DNA from: an uncultured Chitinophagaceae bacterium
GTDB lineage: Bacteria > Bacteroidota > Bacteroidia > Chitinophagales > Chitinophagaceae
Direction: 5' to 3'
DNA length: 64,000 nucleotides
Assembly (NCBI GenBank): GCA_937907395.1
Contig: CALCII010000011.1
Location: 1 to 64,000, forward strand
Positions 1 through 9,069 of the stretch are shown here, piece by piece. Within the stretch, counting starts at the first letter, position 1. Each line of letters starts with the position of its first letter. The position numbers were made by a program, and so were the translations under genes. The notes under the pieces are model-generated. The model did no database searches. It had not been told where the DNA came from and saw only the letters and a program-made list of their open reading frames with translations.

Positions 1-402
1 TAATACCGTCTTCGACAGGCTCAGACTGACAGAACGTTTACTTTGAAATTCGTTTGTATAATTCAAAAAAATGCTTGTCACACTGAGCTTGTCGAAGTGG
101 ACATGTTCAGAATTTCACATCCTTTAATACCGTCTTCGACAGGCTCAGACTGACAGAACGTTTACTTTGAAATTCGTTTATAAAATTCAACAAAATGCTT
201 GTCACACTGAGCTCGTCGAAGTGGACCTGTTCAGAAATCACATCCTTTAATACCGTCTTCGACAGGCTCAGACTGACAAAACGTTTGCTTTGAAATTCGT
301 TTGTATAATTCAACAAAATGCTTGTCACACTGAGCTTGTCGAAGTGGACATGTTCAGGAATTCACATCCTTTCATACCGTCTTCGACAGGCTCAGACTGA
401 CA
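1..402. repeat. Tandem array of about 124-bp units with inverted arms
   Basis: Three complete units begin at 1, 125 and 248, and a fourth is cut short after about 30 bases (372-402). Each unit starts with CTTCGACAGGCTCAGACTGA and, some 50-60 bases on, has the nearly complementary CACACTGAGCTTGTCGAAG, so each can fold into a long hairpin. Units differ by only a few substitutions, which suggests recent duplication. The array may begin upstream of the window. The weak ORFs across it are frame chance; I see no gene here. Confidence 0.9.
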
Positions 403-463
403 TAAGGGATAAACAAAAATGTCTCCCTTTTGAGGAGACATTACTTATTGAATTAATTACGTT

Positions 464-2062
464 TTACTTTTGCAACACAAAGGCCCGGAAACCAACACCA
501 TCATATCCCACTTCCCGTATCACTTTAAAATTTCCTTTCTGGAACAACTCGGGATTAATTGTTTTCACCGCATAATGATTTTCAAAAATAAAAACATCGC
601 CCGGTTTGGCATTCACTACGGTAGCAGAATCATATCCACGGATCTTGCTGTGGTCACCTCCTTCTTTCATAAAGAAGTAATTAAACATATTGTGGTTGCT
701 GTAAAGATTGGTTGTTTGTGCAGCATTCATTTGTGTCCACAAACCGGTTTCACTCATAATCGCATCTTCTGCATTCAATTCAATGGGTTGTACCCGAACC
801 ACGGCATACAATCCTGTAATCACTGCTAAAGCAATTACAATCATCTGTTGATTTTTTCCCAGCCACACTAACAACAAAGCAACTGCCAGTGCAAATACCA
901 GGAACTGGATATTCTGTGTAACATCAGCCAAAGCTGTATAACCATTAAACACCAATGGTAAAATTTCTTCATTATAAGCAAAGAAGAGCAGCAATACTGC
1001 CAGAGCCACAACAGCAACAACAGCTTTTGTTTTCTTTGATGCCTCCGATGTTAAATAATGTACCGCACCGGTAGCAATCACGCCCAGCAAAGGTAGCACC
1101 ACCAACAGGAAACGTCCCAATCCACCACTTCTGCCAAAACCAAATGATTTGGAAGTAAATGCACAATGCATCAGGAAATAAACAGCAAACACCACAATTA
1201 CTGCATGGTATACCTTCAATGCCTGTACTTTATTTTTCAATGTGAAGAAAGCAATCGAGCTGATTAAGAAAAAGTAAAACACCACAATCCCGTTGATTTC
1301 GGGCAACATCAGCCAGAGATAAAAGAAACCATTCCGTTGATAGGTATCCTGCAAACCACCCTGCGTCATCATGTGCAGCACAAACAAAGGGTCGCCACTA
1401 TGAATCCAGCCAAGTACATTCAGCACCAACGGGGCCCATGCCAGCAACAGGAACGGAATCCATCTTTTCTGAAAGAGATAAATCACACCCAGTATCAACG
1501 CAATCACCGCCATCTCCTGACGCATGGTAAATAAGAAGGAAGCTACCAGTGCCGCCCAGCCGAACTTTTTACGGATGTACAAACTCACCATCAGTGTGGT
1601 CATAAACATGGTGGGCACTTCAGAATAACAACGGAAAGAAAGATTGATAATAAACGGTTGCAGTCCGGTAAAGATAACTGCCAGCCAGGCATAACGCAGA
1701 TTGTAACGTTTGGCTATATCATAAGCCAGCCAGGAGGAGCCAACTGCAAAAAGTATATTAGTGATCACCACGCCTGTTTCTCCTGCAAGTCCGGGTATTG
1801 CATATAATAATTTATAACCGCCACGGGCCCACATATCCAACAGGTACGCCATAGGATTTTTCCAGAAGTCGAGGATTTGCATGAGGTGCCCGATCTCATC
1901 GTGCTGGTAAAACCCGGTAGAGTTTTTACTGGTTGCATAGTAATAAATAAAGAGGAGGATCAACAATCCATACACAATCAGCGATTGTTTATTCGCAGCA
2001 GATGGTTGAATGGGTTGGGAAGCCGACTCATTGTGATGAGCGGCCGCTTTGTTTTTCGCCAT
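464..2062 (-). CDS. GT-C type membrane glycosyltransferase (GT39/ArnT-like)
   Basis: A 532-residue polytopic membrane protein. After a hydrophilic N-terminus of about 25 residues, the first membrane segment (about 28-45) is followed by an acidic loop with HDEIGH. That matches the first external loop of polyprenyl-phosphate-sugar-dependent GT-C enzymes, where an Asp/Glu pair is catalytic. Some ten further hydrophobic segments follow, then a soluble C-terminal part from about residue 430. The start lies 14 bases after the stop of the GT2 gene upstream, so the two are probably co-transcribed: the GT2 would charge a lipid carrier and this enzyme would transfer the sugar outside the membrane. The acceptor cannot be told from sequence. 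Confidence 0.8.
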   Translation of the reverse strand: MAKNKAAAHHNESASQPIQPSAANKQSLIVYGLLILLFIYYYATSKNSTGFYQHDEIGHLMQILDFWKNPMAYLLDMWARGGYKLLYAIPGLAGETGVVITNILFAVGSSWLAYDIAKRYNLRYAWLAVIFTGLQPFIINLSFRCYSEVPTMFMTTLMVSLYIRKKFGWAALVASFLFTMRQEMAVIALILGVIYLFQKRWIPFLLLAWAPLVLNVLGWIHSGDPLFVLHMMTQGGLQDTYQRNGFFYLWLMLPEINGIVVFYFFLISSIAFFTLKNKVQALKVYHAVIVVFAVYFLMHCAFTSKSFGFGRSGGLGRFLLVVLPLLGVIATGAVHYLTSEASKKTKAVVAVVALAVLLLFFAYNEEILPLVFNGYTALADVTQNIQFLVFALAVALLLVWLGKNQQMIVIALAVITGLYAVVRVQPIELNAEDAIMSETGLWTQMNAAQTTNLYSNHNMFNYFFMKEGGDHSKIRGYDSATVVNAKPGDVFIFENHYAVKTINPELFQKGNFKVIREVGYDGVGFRAFVLQK

Positions 2063-2076
2063 AAATGATCATTCGG

Positions 2077-2799
2077 TTATTTAGAAAAGAGTCCGTATTT
2101 CAAAATACAATAGATAGCTCTGAATCCATCCTTCCATCCAATCTTCTTTCCTTCGGCATAAGTTCTTCCATAGTAAGAGATGCCCACTTCATAAATCCGG
2201 ATCTCCGGAATACGGGAAATCTTGGCCGTAACTTCAGGTTCAAATCCAAACCGGTTTTCCTTAAGCTCAATTTTCTGGATGATGGATGTGCGGAACATTT
2301 TATAACAGGTTTCCATATCTGTAAGGTTCAGATTGGTAAACACATTGCTTAACAGGGTGAGAAATTTATTCCCGATGGTGTGCCAGAAGAATAAAATACG
2401 ATGAGGGTTGCCACCCATAAAACGAGAACCATATACCACATCTGCATCTCCTTTAAAAACAGGCTCCAGTAAAAGATTGAATTCTTCGGGATCATATTCC
2501 AGGTCGGCATCCTGGATAATGAGATATTCACCGGTGGCCTTGCGGATGCCGGTATGAAGCGCCGCACCTTTTCCTTTGTTTACTTCATGTTCGTAAAACT
2601 GGATGTTGAGCTCCGGATTGGCCGCCATATAATTACGTACCGATGTGGACGTGTGATCTGTACTACAATCATTCACAATCACAATTTCCTTTTCCAGGTT
2701 GTTGAGCAGTTGCACCGCCTTCACTTTGTTGAGAATCAGGTGAATGGTATTTCCTTCGTTATAGGCCGGAATGATGATGGACAGTTTTTGAATGCTCAT
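2077..2799 (-). CDS. Family 2 glycosyltransferase, DPM1-like
   Basis: A 240-residue soluble GT-A enzyme. It opens with the GT2 motif SIIIPAYNEGNTI, has VNDCSTD around residue 43, and the metal/nucleotide motif QDADLEYDPEEF near residue 96. The C-terminal GRTYAEGKKIGWKDG is typical of dolichol/polyprenyl-phosphate mannosyl- or glucosyltransferases. It probably moves a hexose from a nucleotide sugar to polyprenyl phosphate on the cytoplasmic face. It is the first gene of a two-gene leftward unit with the GT-C enzyme, which fits donor synthesis followed by transfer. The actual sugar is not determinable. Confidence 0.88.
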   Translation of the reverse strand: MSIQKLSIIIPAYNEGNTIHLILNKVKAVQLLNNLEKEIVIVNDCSTDHTSTSVRNYMAANPELNIQFYEHEVNKGKGAALHTGIRKATGEYLIIQDADLEYDPEEFNLLLEPVFKGDADVVYGSRFMGGNPHRILFFWHTIGNKFLTLLSNVFTNLNLTDMETCYKMFRTSIIQKIELKENRFGFEPEVTAKISRIPEIRIYEVGISYYGRTYAEGKKIGWKDGFRAIYCILKYGLFSK

Positions 2800-2933
2800 A
2801 GATGAATATTGCAGAATCCGCCAAAAATATTGATTAAACAGAACTTTTACCCATATTTAACAGACAAATCGGCATCTAACGCAACGCAGGTACCCGTTTT
2901 GCACTCTGATTGCCGTTGACAAAACAACAAATC

Positions 2934-3221
2934 ATGAAGAAACAACCCTCAATCTGGTTTTGCCTGCTGATGGATGCCATTGGCTTTGCTTCCTATGCAC
3001 TCCCTGTGCTGGGCGAATTTGGCGATATCGTTTGGGCCCCACTATCTTCTGTTATATTCTTCATCAGCTTCGGAGGATGGAAAGGAGCTTTTGGGGGTGT
3101 GTTCAATTTTGTAGAAGAATTGTTGCCGGGCTTCGACTTCATCCCCAGCTTCACACTTATGTGGTTCTTGCAAAAACAGATGAATAAATCAGCAACAACA
3201 TTAAACCCGGCTGTTTCCTGA
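2934..3221 (+). CDS. Small conserved membrane protein of unknown function
   Basis: A 95-residue protein with two to three hydrophobic stretches (about 5-23, 32-55). Conserved-looking features are the motif LPVLGEFGDIVWAPLS, a glycine-rich FGGWKGAFGG and FVEELLPGFDFIPSFT before a final hydrophobic segment. I recall similar short proteins in other Bacteroidota but no function. The ATG at 2934 is chosen over a TTG at 2910 because it gives the usual charged start before the first membrane segment. It stands alone between the glycosyltransferases (opposite strand) and the DUF4397 lipoprotein. Confidence 0.65.
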   Translation: MKKQPSIWFCLLMDAIGFASYALPVLGEFGDIVWAPLSSVIFFISFGGWKGAFGGVFNFVEELLPGFDFIPSFTLMWFLQKQMNKSATTLNPAVS

Positions 3222-3301
3222 TGAATGTTCAATGTGATTTGCTGAAATTTCTCTTAGACATCTGTTAGTCTTTCGTTAAGGCGAGGTTTCATGACCAACC
3301 A

Positions 3302-3338
3302 TTTTGTTTGGGCTTATGTTTAAAATGCCTAAACAAAA
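3302..3338 (+). promoter_or_regulatory. 12-bp hairpin just before the DUF4397 start codon
   Basis: TTTTGTTTGGGC (3302-3313) pairs with GCCTAAACAAAA (3327-3338), with one G-U pair and a 13-base loop. It ends six bases before the ATG at 3345. It could be an operator or a translation-controlling stem; the sequence alone does not decide. Confidence 0.45.
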
Positions 3339-3344
3339 TATATC

Positions 3345-4043
3345 ATGAAAAAAATCTTAACGCCACTATCTGCATCTGTTGTTTTATTGTTCAGCCTTTT
3401 ATTCGTTTCCTGTAAAAAAGAAAAAACAGAAACAGCCCGTGTATTGGTTGTGCATGCTTCTCCCGATGCACCGGGTGTGGACCTGTTGGTTGATAATTCA
3501 AAAGTGAACAGCGCCGCATTAACCTTCCCTAACAACACCGGTTACCTTTCTGTAAATGCCGGTACACGCAATATTAAAGTGAATGCTTCCGGTACCACAA
3601 CTACTGTAATTAATGCCGATATCCCTTTTACGAAAGACAAAAACTATTCCTTGTTTGCGTTCAACCAACTCGCATCCATTGGTGCTGTATTAGTTGAAGA
3701 CAACCTGGCAACTCCAGCTTCGGGTAAAGCCCATATCCGCTTCTTTCATCTCAGTCCCGGTGCTCCTGCTGTAACAGTTGGTGTATTGAGTGGCAGTACT
3801 TTCACTCCCGTGTTCAGCAACCGTGCGTTTGAAACACAAACATCCGCAAGTGCCAACCAGGCTTTCACACCTGTTGATGCGGGTACCTACAATTTTGATG
3901 TTCGTGTGGCAGGAACCACTAACAGTGTATTAAGTTTACCCGGAATTAATTTACAAGCCGGTAAAATTTATACTGTATTTGCCCGTGGTATTGTTGGAAA
4001 CGTAAGCACTCCTTTGAATGCTTCAATCATTCTGCACAATTAA
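3345..4043 (+). CDS. DUF4397 domain lipoprotein
   Basis: A 232-residue protein with a lipoprotein signal peptide (Lys-rich start, hydrophobic core, lipobox LFVSC with Cys 24). The mature part holds the DUF4397 signature VLVVHASPDAPGVDLLVDN and a second similar half starting near IRFFHLSPGAPAVTVGV, so it is two related beta-rich units. Proteins of this family are secreted or outer-membrane-anchored with no known biochemical role. It is a single gene closed by a strong terminator at 4064-4093, with a hairpin directly before its start. Confidence 0.85.
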   Translation: MKKILTPLSASVVLLFSLLFVSCKKEKTETARVLVVHASPDAPGVDLLVDNSKVNSAALTFPNNTGYLSVNAGTRNIKVNASGTTTTVINADIPFTKDKNYSLFAFNQLASIGAVLVEDNLATPASGKAHIRFFHLSPGAPAVTVGVLSGSTFTPVFSNRAFETQTSASANQAFTPVDAGTYNFDVRVAGTTNSVLSLPGINLQAGKIYTVFARGIVGNVSTPLNASIILHN

Positions 4044-4063
4044 TCTTTTTACTACTTTCCAAC

Positions 4064-4093
4064 AAAAGCCATCAATTAACATTGATGGCTTTT
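4064..4093 (+). terminator. Rho-independent terminator after the DUF4397 gene
   Basis: AAAAGCCATCAAT and ATTGATGGCTTTT form a perfect 13-bp stem with a TAAC loop, starting 20 bases after the stop codon. The A- and T-ended arms allow it to work in both directions. Confidence 0.85.
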
Positions 4094-4133
4094 GCCATTA
4101 ATACTTGTCTTATGCCTTTTTTAAAAAAAGTGA

Positions 4134-4162
4134 TTGCAAAGCGAGTACCCTTCGTTACTTTG
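4134..4162 (+). promoter_or_regulatory. Bacteroidota-type promoter of the M16 peptidase gene
   Basis: TTG at 4134-4136 and TTACTTTG at 4155-4162 are 18 bases apart, close to the TTTG / TAnnTTTG arrangement of Bacteroidota sigma factors. Transcription would begin near 4169, which rules out an upstream start codon at 4105 and agrees with translation from 4231. Confidence 0.5.
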
Positions 4163-4230
4163 ATGAAAATTTGGATATGAGCCGGCTGCTGTTTCTACTG
4201 CTGATCATACCATCATTTAAACTCAATGAG

Positions 4231-7071
4231 ATGAAACTGAAAACAATTCTGTTCAGCACACTGCTGTTGATGAGTACCAGCGTCGCTTTTTCACAAGCAA
4301 GACTGGTAGAAAAAGTGACACGTAAAGGAACCGAGATTGTGATTCCTTACGAAAAGTATGTATTACCCAATGGCCTCACACTGGTTATTCATGAAGACCA
4401 CAGTGACCCGTTGGTGCACGTGGATGTTACTTACCACGTAGGATCTGCCCGTGAAGAAATCGGTAAAAGCGGATTTGCCCACTTCTTTGAACACATGATG
4501 TTCCAGGGAAGTGACCATGTAGCCGATGAACAACATTTTAAAATTGTAACTGAAAGTGGTGGCACATTAAATGGTTCGACTAACCGTGACCGTACGAACT
4601 ACTATCAGACTGTCCCCAGTAATCAGCTTGAAAAAATGCTCTGGCTCGAAGCCGATCGTATGGGCTTTTTGCTTGATGCCGTTACACAAAAGAAATTTGA
4701 AGTACAACGTGCCACTGTAAAAAATGAGCGTGGACAAAACTATGATAACCGTCCTTACGGATTGGCACCGGAATACATTTCCAAAAACCTGTATCCCTAT
4801 GGCCATTCTTACAGCTGGTTAACTATTGGTTATGTGGAAGACCTGGATCGTGTGGATGTAAACGATTTGAAAAACTTCTTCCTTCGTTGGTACGGTCCCA
4901 ACAATGCAACAGTTACGATTGGCGGCGATGTGAACCCGAAAGAAGTTGTGAAGCTGGTTGAAAAATACTTTGGTTCTATACCCCGCGGACCAGAAGTAAA
5001 AAACATGCCTCCTTCTGTCCCCACTCTGGAACGCAGCCGTTTTGTTTCCTATGTTGACAATTATGCACGTTTGCCAATACTGATCCAGTCGTATGCCACC
5101 ATTCCCAATTATCATAAAGACATGGCAGCCTTTGCATGCCTGGCACAAATACTGGGACAGGGAAACAATTCTATTTTCTATCAACAGTTGGTGAAAAAAC
5201 AGTTGGCATTGCAGGCAAGTGCTAACAGCCAGCTCAGCGAACTGAGTGGTGAATTTGTTTTCACCGTTGTTCCCATGCCCGGTAAAACGCTGGCTACCTC
5301 TTACTCCTTATTGAAACAAGCACTCGACAGTTTTGAAGTACGTGGCGTAACAGATGAAGACATTGCCCGTTTCAAAGGACAAATTGAAGCACAACTGATC
5401 AATGGTTTGCAAAGCGTGAGCGGAAAAGTAAGTCAGCTGGCTGCTTTCCAAACCTTCACCGGTAATCCCAATAAGATTCAGCAATTGCTCAATATGTACC
5501 GCTCTGTAACAAAAGAAGATGTGATGCGTGTGTACAAGCAATACATCAAAGGCGGACATGCAGTAACCTTAAGCGTAGTACCAAAGGGACAAGAAAAAAA
5601 CCTGGTTGCAGATGATAACTACACTATTGACAAAAGTCAATACAAAGCTCCCGACTACGGTTATGCCGGTTTGAAATATGTAAAAGGAAAAGATAAATTC
5701 GACCGTAGCAAAATTCCCGGTAACGGTCCAAACCCGGTTGTGAAAGTCCCCGGCTACTGGAAAAACAAAATGGACAACGGTGTGTCTGTCATTGGTACAA
5801 AGAATGCAGAATTACCTACTGTTACATTATCCATTAAAATTCCGGGCGGACATCTGCTACAAGGCAACCAATTGAACAAAGCCGGACTGGCCGATTTCTT
5901 TGCAACCATGATGGGCGATGATACTAAAAACTATACCGCCGAATCATTAAGAACTGCACTGCAAAAACTGGGCAGCACTATTTCTGTTTCAAGCAGTGTG
6001 GATGGTATCACCTTCCAGGTGCAAACACTAAAGAAAAATTTAGATGCAACATTGGCCTTACTGGAAGAACGTATGTTACAACCGAAGTTTACAGAAGAAG
6101 CCTTTAAGCGTTTCCAACGCCAGGCTATTGAAGGCTTCAAACAATTGAAAGCCCAGCCTTCTGCCATTGCCGACCTGGTGTTTGCAAAACTCAACTATGG
6201 TAATAACATTCTTGGTATTTCTGAAGACGGAACAGAAGAAACCATTAAAGGTTTGAAATTGTCTGACATCCAGGAGTACTATAATAATAACATGACTTCA
6301 CAGGGAGTGAATGTGGTGGTGGTAGGTGATATTACTGAAGAAGAAATCATGCCCCGTCTTTCCTTCCTGAACAAACTGCCCAATAAAAAAATTGAAATTC
6401 CTGTTCCTGCAGCAGCACCTTCTATTGAGAAAACAAAAATCTATCTCGTAAATGTTCCCAAAGCCGCACAAACAGAATTCCGTGTGGGTGGTGTTACCGG
6501 TTTGAAATACGATGCAACCGGTGAATACTACAAAGCCGGGTTAATGAACTATCCGCTGGGTGGTGCCTTCAACAGCCGGGTGAACCTCAATCTTCGTGAA
6601 GACAAAGGCTGGACCTATGGTGCACGCAGTGGTTTTGATGGTGATCAGTACACCGGTACATTCGAGTTCAGCTCTGGTATCAAAGCCGAAGCAACCGATA
6701 GTGCTTTGGTGGAAGTGCTGAAAGAATTCAAAGGCTATGTGGCAAATGGTATTACTGCCGATGAACTCAGTTTCATGAAGAATGCAATTGGACAACGTGA
6801 TGCATTGCGTTATGAAACCGGTTTTCAGAAAGCAGGTTTCATTGGACGTATTCTTGAATACAATCTGCCCGCTAACTTTACAGAAGAACAAACTAAAATC
6901 CTTCAGAATATTACTGCAGATGAAATCAATGTATTGATCCGCAAATGGATAAACACCGATAAGATGAACATACTGCTGGTAGGGGATAAATCAAAAATTC
7001 TGCCCGGACTGCAAAAGATGGGCTATGAAATTGTGGAACTGGATGTGGATGGAAATCCCTTAAAGAAATAA
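4231..7071 (+). CDS. Secreted two-domain M16 zinc peptidase
   Basis: A 946-residue protein with a signal peptide (about 1-22, ending SVAFSQA). The N-terminal M16 unit carries the inverted zinc motif HFFEH (His84, Glu87, His88) and a downstream Glu in VKNERGQNYDN as third ligand. The second half (from about residue 515) repeats the M16 fold without HxxEH, as is normal for the inactive partner. Such pitrilysin-like enzymes degrade peptides in the periplasm. A longer frame opens at 4105, but the promoter-like site at 4134-4162 and the signal peptide favour the ATG at 4231; an ATG at 4177 is a less likely alternative. It is a single gene closed by the hairpin at 7090-7113. Confidence 0.92.
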   Translation: MKLKTILFSTLLLMSTSVAFSQARLVEKVTRKGTEIVIPYEKYVLPNGLTLVIHEDHSDPLVHVDVTYHVGSAREEIGKSGFAHFFEHMMFQGSDHVADEQHFKIVTESGGTLNGSTNRDRTNYYQTVPSNQLEKMLWLEADRMGFLLDAVTQKKFEVQRATVKNERGQNYDNRPYGLAPEYISKNLYPYGHSYSWLTIGYVEDLDRVDVNDLKNFFLRWYGPNNATVTIGGDVNPKEVVKLVEKYFGSIPRGPEVKNMPPSVPTLERSRFVSYVDNYARLPILIQSYATIPNYHKDMAAFACLAQILGQGNNSIFYQQLVKKQLALQASANSQLSELSGEFVFTVVPMPGKTLATSYSLLKQALDSFEVRGVTDEDIARFKGQIEAQLINGLQSVSGKVSQLAAFQTFTGNPNKIQQLLNMYRSVTKEDVMRVYKQYIKGGHAVTLSVVPKGQEKNLVADDNYTIDKSQYKAPDYGYAGLKYVKGKDKFDRSKIPGNGPNPVVKVPGYWKNKMDNGVSVIGTKNAELPTVTLSIKIPGGHLLQGNQLNKAGLADFFATMMGDDTKNYTAESLRTALQKLGSTISVSSSVDGITFQVQTLKKNLDATLALLEERMLQPKFTEEAFKRFQRQAIEGFKQLKAQPSAIADLVFAKLNYGNNILGISEDGTEETIKGLKLSDIQEYYNNNMTSQGVNVVVVGDITEEEIMPRLSFLNKLPNKKIEIPVPAAAPSIEKTKIYLVNVPKAAQTEFRVGGVTGLKYDATGEYYKAGLMNYPLGGAFNSRVNLNLREDKGWTYGARSGFDGDQYTGTFEFSSGIKAEATDSALVEVLKEFKGYVANGITADELSFMKNAIGQRDALRYETGFQKAGFIGRILEYNLPANFTEEQTKILQNITADEINVLIRKWINTDKMNILLVGDKSKILPGLQKMGYEIVELDVDGNPLKK

Positions 7072-7089
7072 TGATTTCTGTAAAAAAAG

Positions 7090-7113
7090 AAAGCGGCTCA
7101 TACGGGCCGCTTT
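7090..7113 (+). terminator. Rho-independent terminator after the M16 peptidase gene
   Basis: AAAGCGGC (7090-7097) pairs with GCCGCTTT (7106-7113) and is followed by further T residues, 18 bases after the stop codon. Confidence 0.85.
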
Positions 7114-7158
7114 TTTTATTGCTGCTGATTGCAGAACTTACAGCACAAATATGTTACT

Positions 7159-8076
7159 ATGCGTTGGTTATTACTACTCCTGCTTTTTTCCTGTAGTTCA
7201 GCTATGGCACAATTGCCAACCATTGCTTCGGGAAAAATCATTCGTCATGAAAATTTTTCTTCACAACTGATCACGCCAAGAAATGTGGATGTATGGTTGC
7301 CCGATGATTATGATCCAAAGAAGAAGTATGCTGTGTTGTATATGCACGACGGGCAAATGCTGTTTGATACGGCCAGTACCTGGAACAAACAGGAATGGGG
7401 TGTAGATGAAGTGGTGGGACAACTGCTCAAAGAAAAACAAATACGCAATTGTATTGTAGTGGGAATCTGGAACATCAGTAAAGAACGCCATGCCGATTAC
7501 TTTCCTCAGAAAGCATTTGAATCGTTAACGAAGGATCAGCAGGATAGTGTTTATTTGTCGAAACGATTGAGCGGACAAGCCATTTTCAATGGAATCAACG
7601 TTCACTCAGATAACTATCTGAAGTTTATTGTAACAGAACTGAAACCATTCATTGATAAAACTTATTCTACAAAACCTGGCAGAAAAAATACCTTCATCGC
7701 CGGGAGCAGCATGGGCGGATTGATATCCATGTATGCCATTTGTGAATACCCCGACGTGTTTGGTGGTGCCGCCTGCTTATCCACGCACTGGCCTGGTATT
7801 TTTACAATGGAAAACAATCCCATTCCACCCACCTTTATAAGTTATTTAAAATCACACCTGCCCGATCCACGCTCACATAAAATTTATTTTGATTATGGCG
7901 ATGCTACATTAGATGCCATGTATCCGCCTTTGCAGCAACAGGCAGATGAAGTGATGAAGGAAAAAGGATTCACTTCTAAAAACTGGATCACAAAATTTTT
8001 CCCCAGTGAAAATCACAGTGAAAATGCATGGAGGAAACGATTGGATCAGCCATTGTTGTTTCTATTGAAGAAATAA
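7159..8076 (+). CDS. Secreted alpha/beta-hydrolase of the esterase (PF00756) type
   Basis: About 305 residues with a signal peptide (MRWLLLLLLF to about SAMAQ). It contains the esterase-D/Fes-like pattern: VDVWLPDDYDPKKKYAVLYMHDG near the front, the nucleophile elbow GSSMGG in the middle, and a likely catalytic His in ENHSENAW near the end. The family hydrolyses esters such as siderophore or sugar-acyl esters; the substrate is unknown. The ATG at 7159 is chosen over the TTG at 7129, which would place a polar stretch before the signal peptide and fall on the terminator of the preceding gene. Confidence 0.8.
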   Translation: MRWLLLLLLFSCSSAMAQLPTIASGKIIRHENFSSQLITPRNVDVWLPDDYDPKKKYAVLYMHDGQMLFDTASTWNKQEWGVDEVVGQLLKEKQIRNCIVVGIWNISKERHADYFPQKAFESLTKDQQDSVYLSKRLSGQAIFNGINVHSDNYLKFIVTELKPFIDKTYSTKPGRKNTFIAGSSMGGLISMYAICEYPDVFGGAACLSTHWPGIFTMENNPIPPTFISYLKSHLPDPRSHKIYFDYGDATLDAMYPPLQQQADEVMKEKGFTSKNWITKFFPSENHSENAWRKRLDQPLLFLLKK

Positions 8077-8113
8077 ATTTTACTGGCGCTGAGAATAGAG
8101 AAAAGGAGATTTC

Positions 8114-8131
8114 CGCAGAGTACCCTCTGCG
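8114..8131. other. Perfect 7-bp hairpin in an intergenic gap
   Basis: CGCAGAG-TACC-CTCTGCG lies between the esterase and DinB-like genes. It has no T run on either side. It resembles the CGCAGAG part of the dispersed repeat family and is more likely repeat debris than a terminator. Confidence 0.4.
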
Positions 8132-8172
8132 AATAACTCAGCATCTTTTTTCACTACGTCAAAAAGAATCAT

Positions 8173-8673
8173 ATGAAGAAACTATTTATCAACGATTGTA
8201 TTCAACATCTCAACGAATACACCCAACGAATTGAAACTTGTCTGCAGCTGTTAACCGAAGAACAGGTGTGGCAAAAGCCTAATGAATCTTCCAACTCCAT
8301 TGCCAATCTGATCCTGCATCTCTGCGGCAACATGACGCAATATGTACTTTCATCTTTAGGTGGTGAACCTGATAACCGGGAACGTGATAAAGAATTCTCG
8401 GCAGAAGGCGGTTATACCAAAGAGCAACTGTTGTCCAGGCTTTCCTCTGTAGTAACAAAGGTGATTACTGTGGTTGAACAACAAGAAGAAGCCTCTTTAT
8501 TAAAAACAAGAAGCGTACAAGGATTTACTAAAACCGGATTATCCATCATTCTGCACATCACTGAACATTATTCCTACCACACCGGGCAAATTGCATTACT
8601 CACCAAATTGATGACGAATCAGGATTTAGGATTCTATAAAGGGCTTGATTTAAATAAAAAGAATGTGAATTAG
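8173..8673 (+). CDS. DinB-like protein (DUF1572 type)
   Basis: A 166-residue, mainly helical protein. The spacing of histidines (NLILHLCGNMTQ near residue 49, and HITEHYSYHTGQI near residue 125) matches the DinB/YfiT four-helix fold, which binds a metal through three His. Many members are thiol-dependent transferases (bacillithiol or related), but most are unassigned, and nothing nearby suggests a substrate. The next gene starts on the other strand beyond a repeat block. Confidence 0.75.
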   Translation: MKKLFINDCIQHLNEYTQRIETCLQLLTEEQVWQKPNESSNSIANLILHLCGNMTQYVLSSLGGEPDNRERDKEFSAEGGYTKEQLLSRLSSVVTKVITVVEQQEEASLLKTRSVQGFTKTGLSIILHITEHYSYHTGQIALLTKLMTNQDLGFYKGLDLNKKNVN

Positions 8674-9069
8674 GATAAGAAGCTGAATGCTTAAGGCATA
8701 ATGCTAAATGCTAACGAACCCACTGTGTAACTCCGTGTTCTCTGTGTCTCTGTGGTGAATAATCGTTGGTCGTTTGCCGATGGCCGTTCGCCGGAATACA
8801 GAAAACACGGAGACACAGAGAGCACAGAGGAACACAAAGAAGAAAAAGTATAGCCCTGGTACCTTGTTTTCAAACTCCGTGCTCTCTGTGTCTCTGTGGT
8901 GAAAAATCGTTGACGGTTCGCCGTTGGCCGGAAGAAGGCTTCGTAAAAAAGATCCGTTTTTACTACAGAGTGTCGCACACCGTACATCTAACCTCATACA
9001 TAATGATGGAGAACGCAAACAAACATTTTCAACCCTTGAACCTTTTGAACTTTTAAACCTTTTGTCCCC
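8674..9069. repeat. Composite dispersed repeat, reverse orientation
   Basis: No gene is supported here. The block holds, in order, an AATGCT-type module (8685-8712), a CTCTGTGTCTCTGTGGTG module (8738-8756), a GCCGTTCGCC module (8768-8795), the inverted partner ACACGGAGACACAGAGAGCA (8805-8824), a second copy of the CTCTGTG module (8880-8901), another GCCGTTGGCCGG and the GTACATCTAACCTCATACAT module (8980-9002). The same modules appear at 41057, 42168, 49123, 59700 and 61385, mostly in the opposite order and sense. Short ORFs across it are spurious. Confidence 0.85.

Noticed and set aside
1..402. Possible CRISPR array
   Set aside because: The unit is about 124 bp and repeated throughout its length with no unique spacers.
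107..575. Short ORFs on both strands over the tandem repeats
   Set aside because: They translate the repeat itself or run antisense to the end of the membrane glycosyltransferase gene, with no family features.
4105..4230. Longer N-terminus for the M16 peptidase
   Set aside because: A promoter-like site lies inside this stretch, and a good signal peptide begins at 4231.
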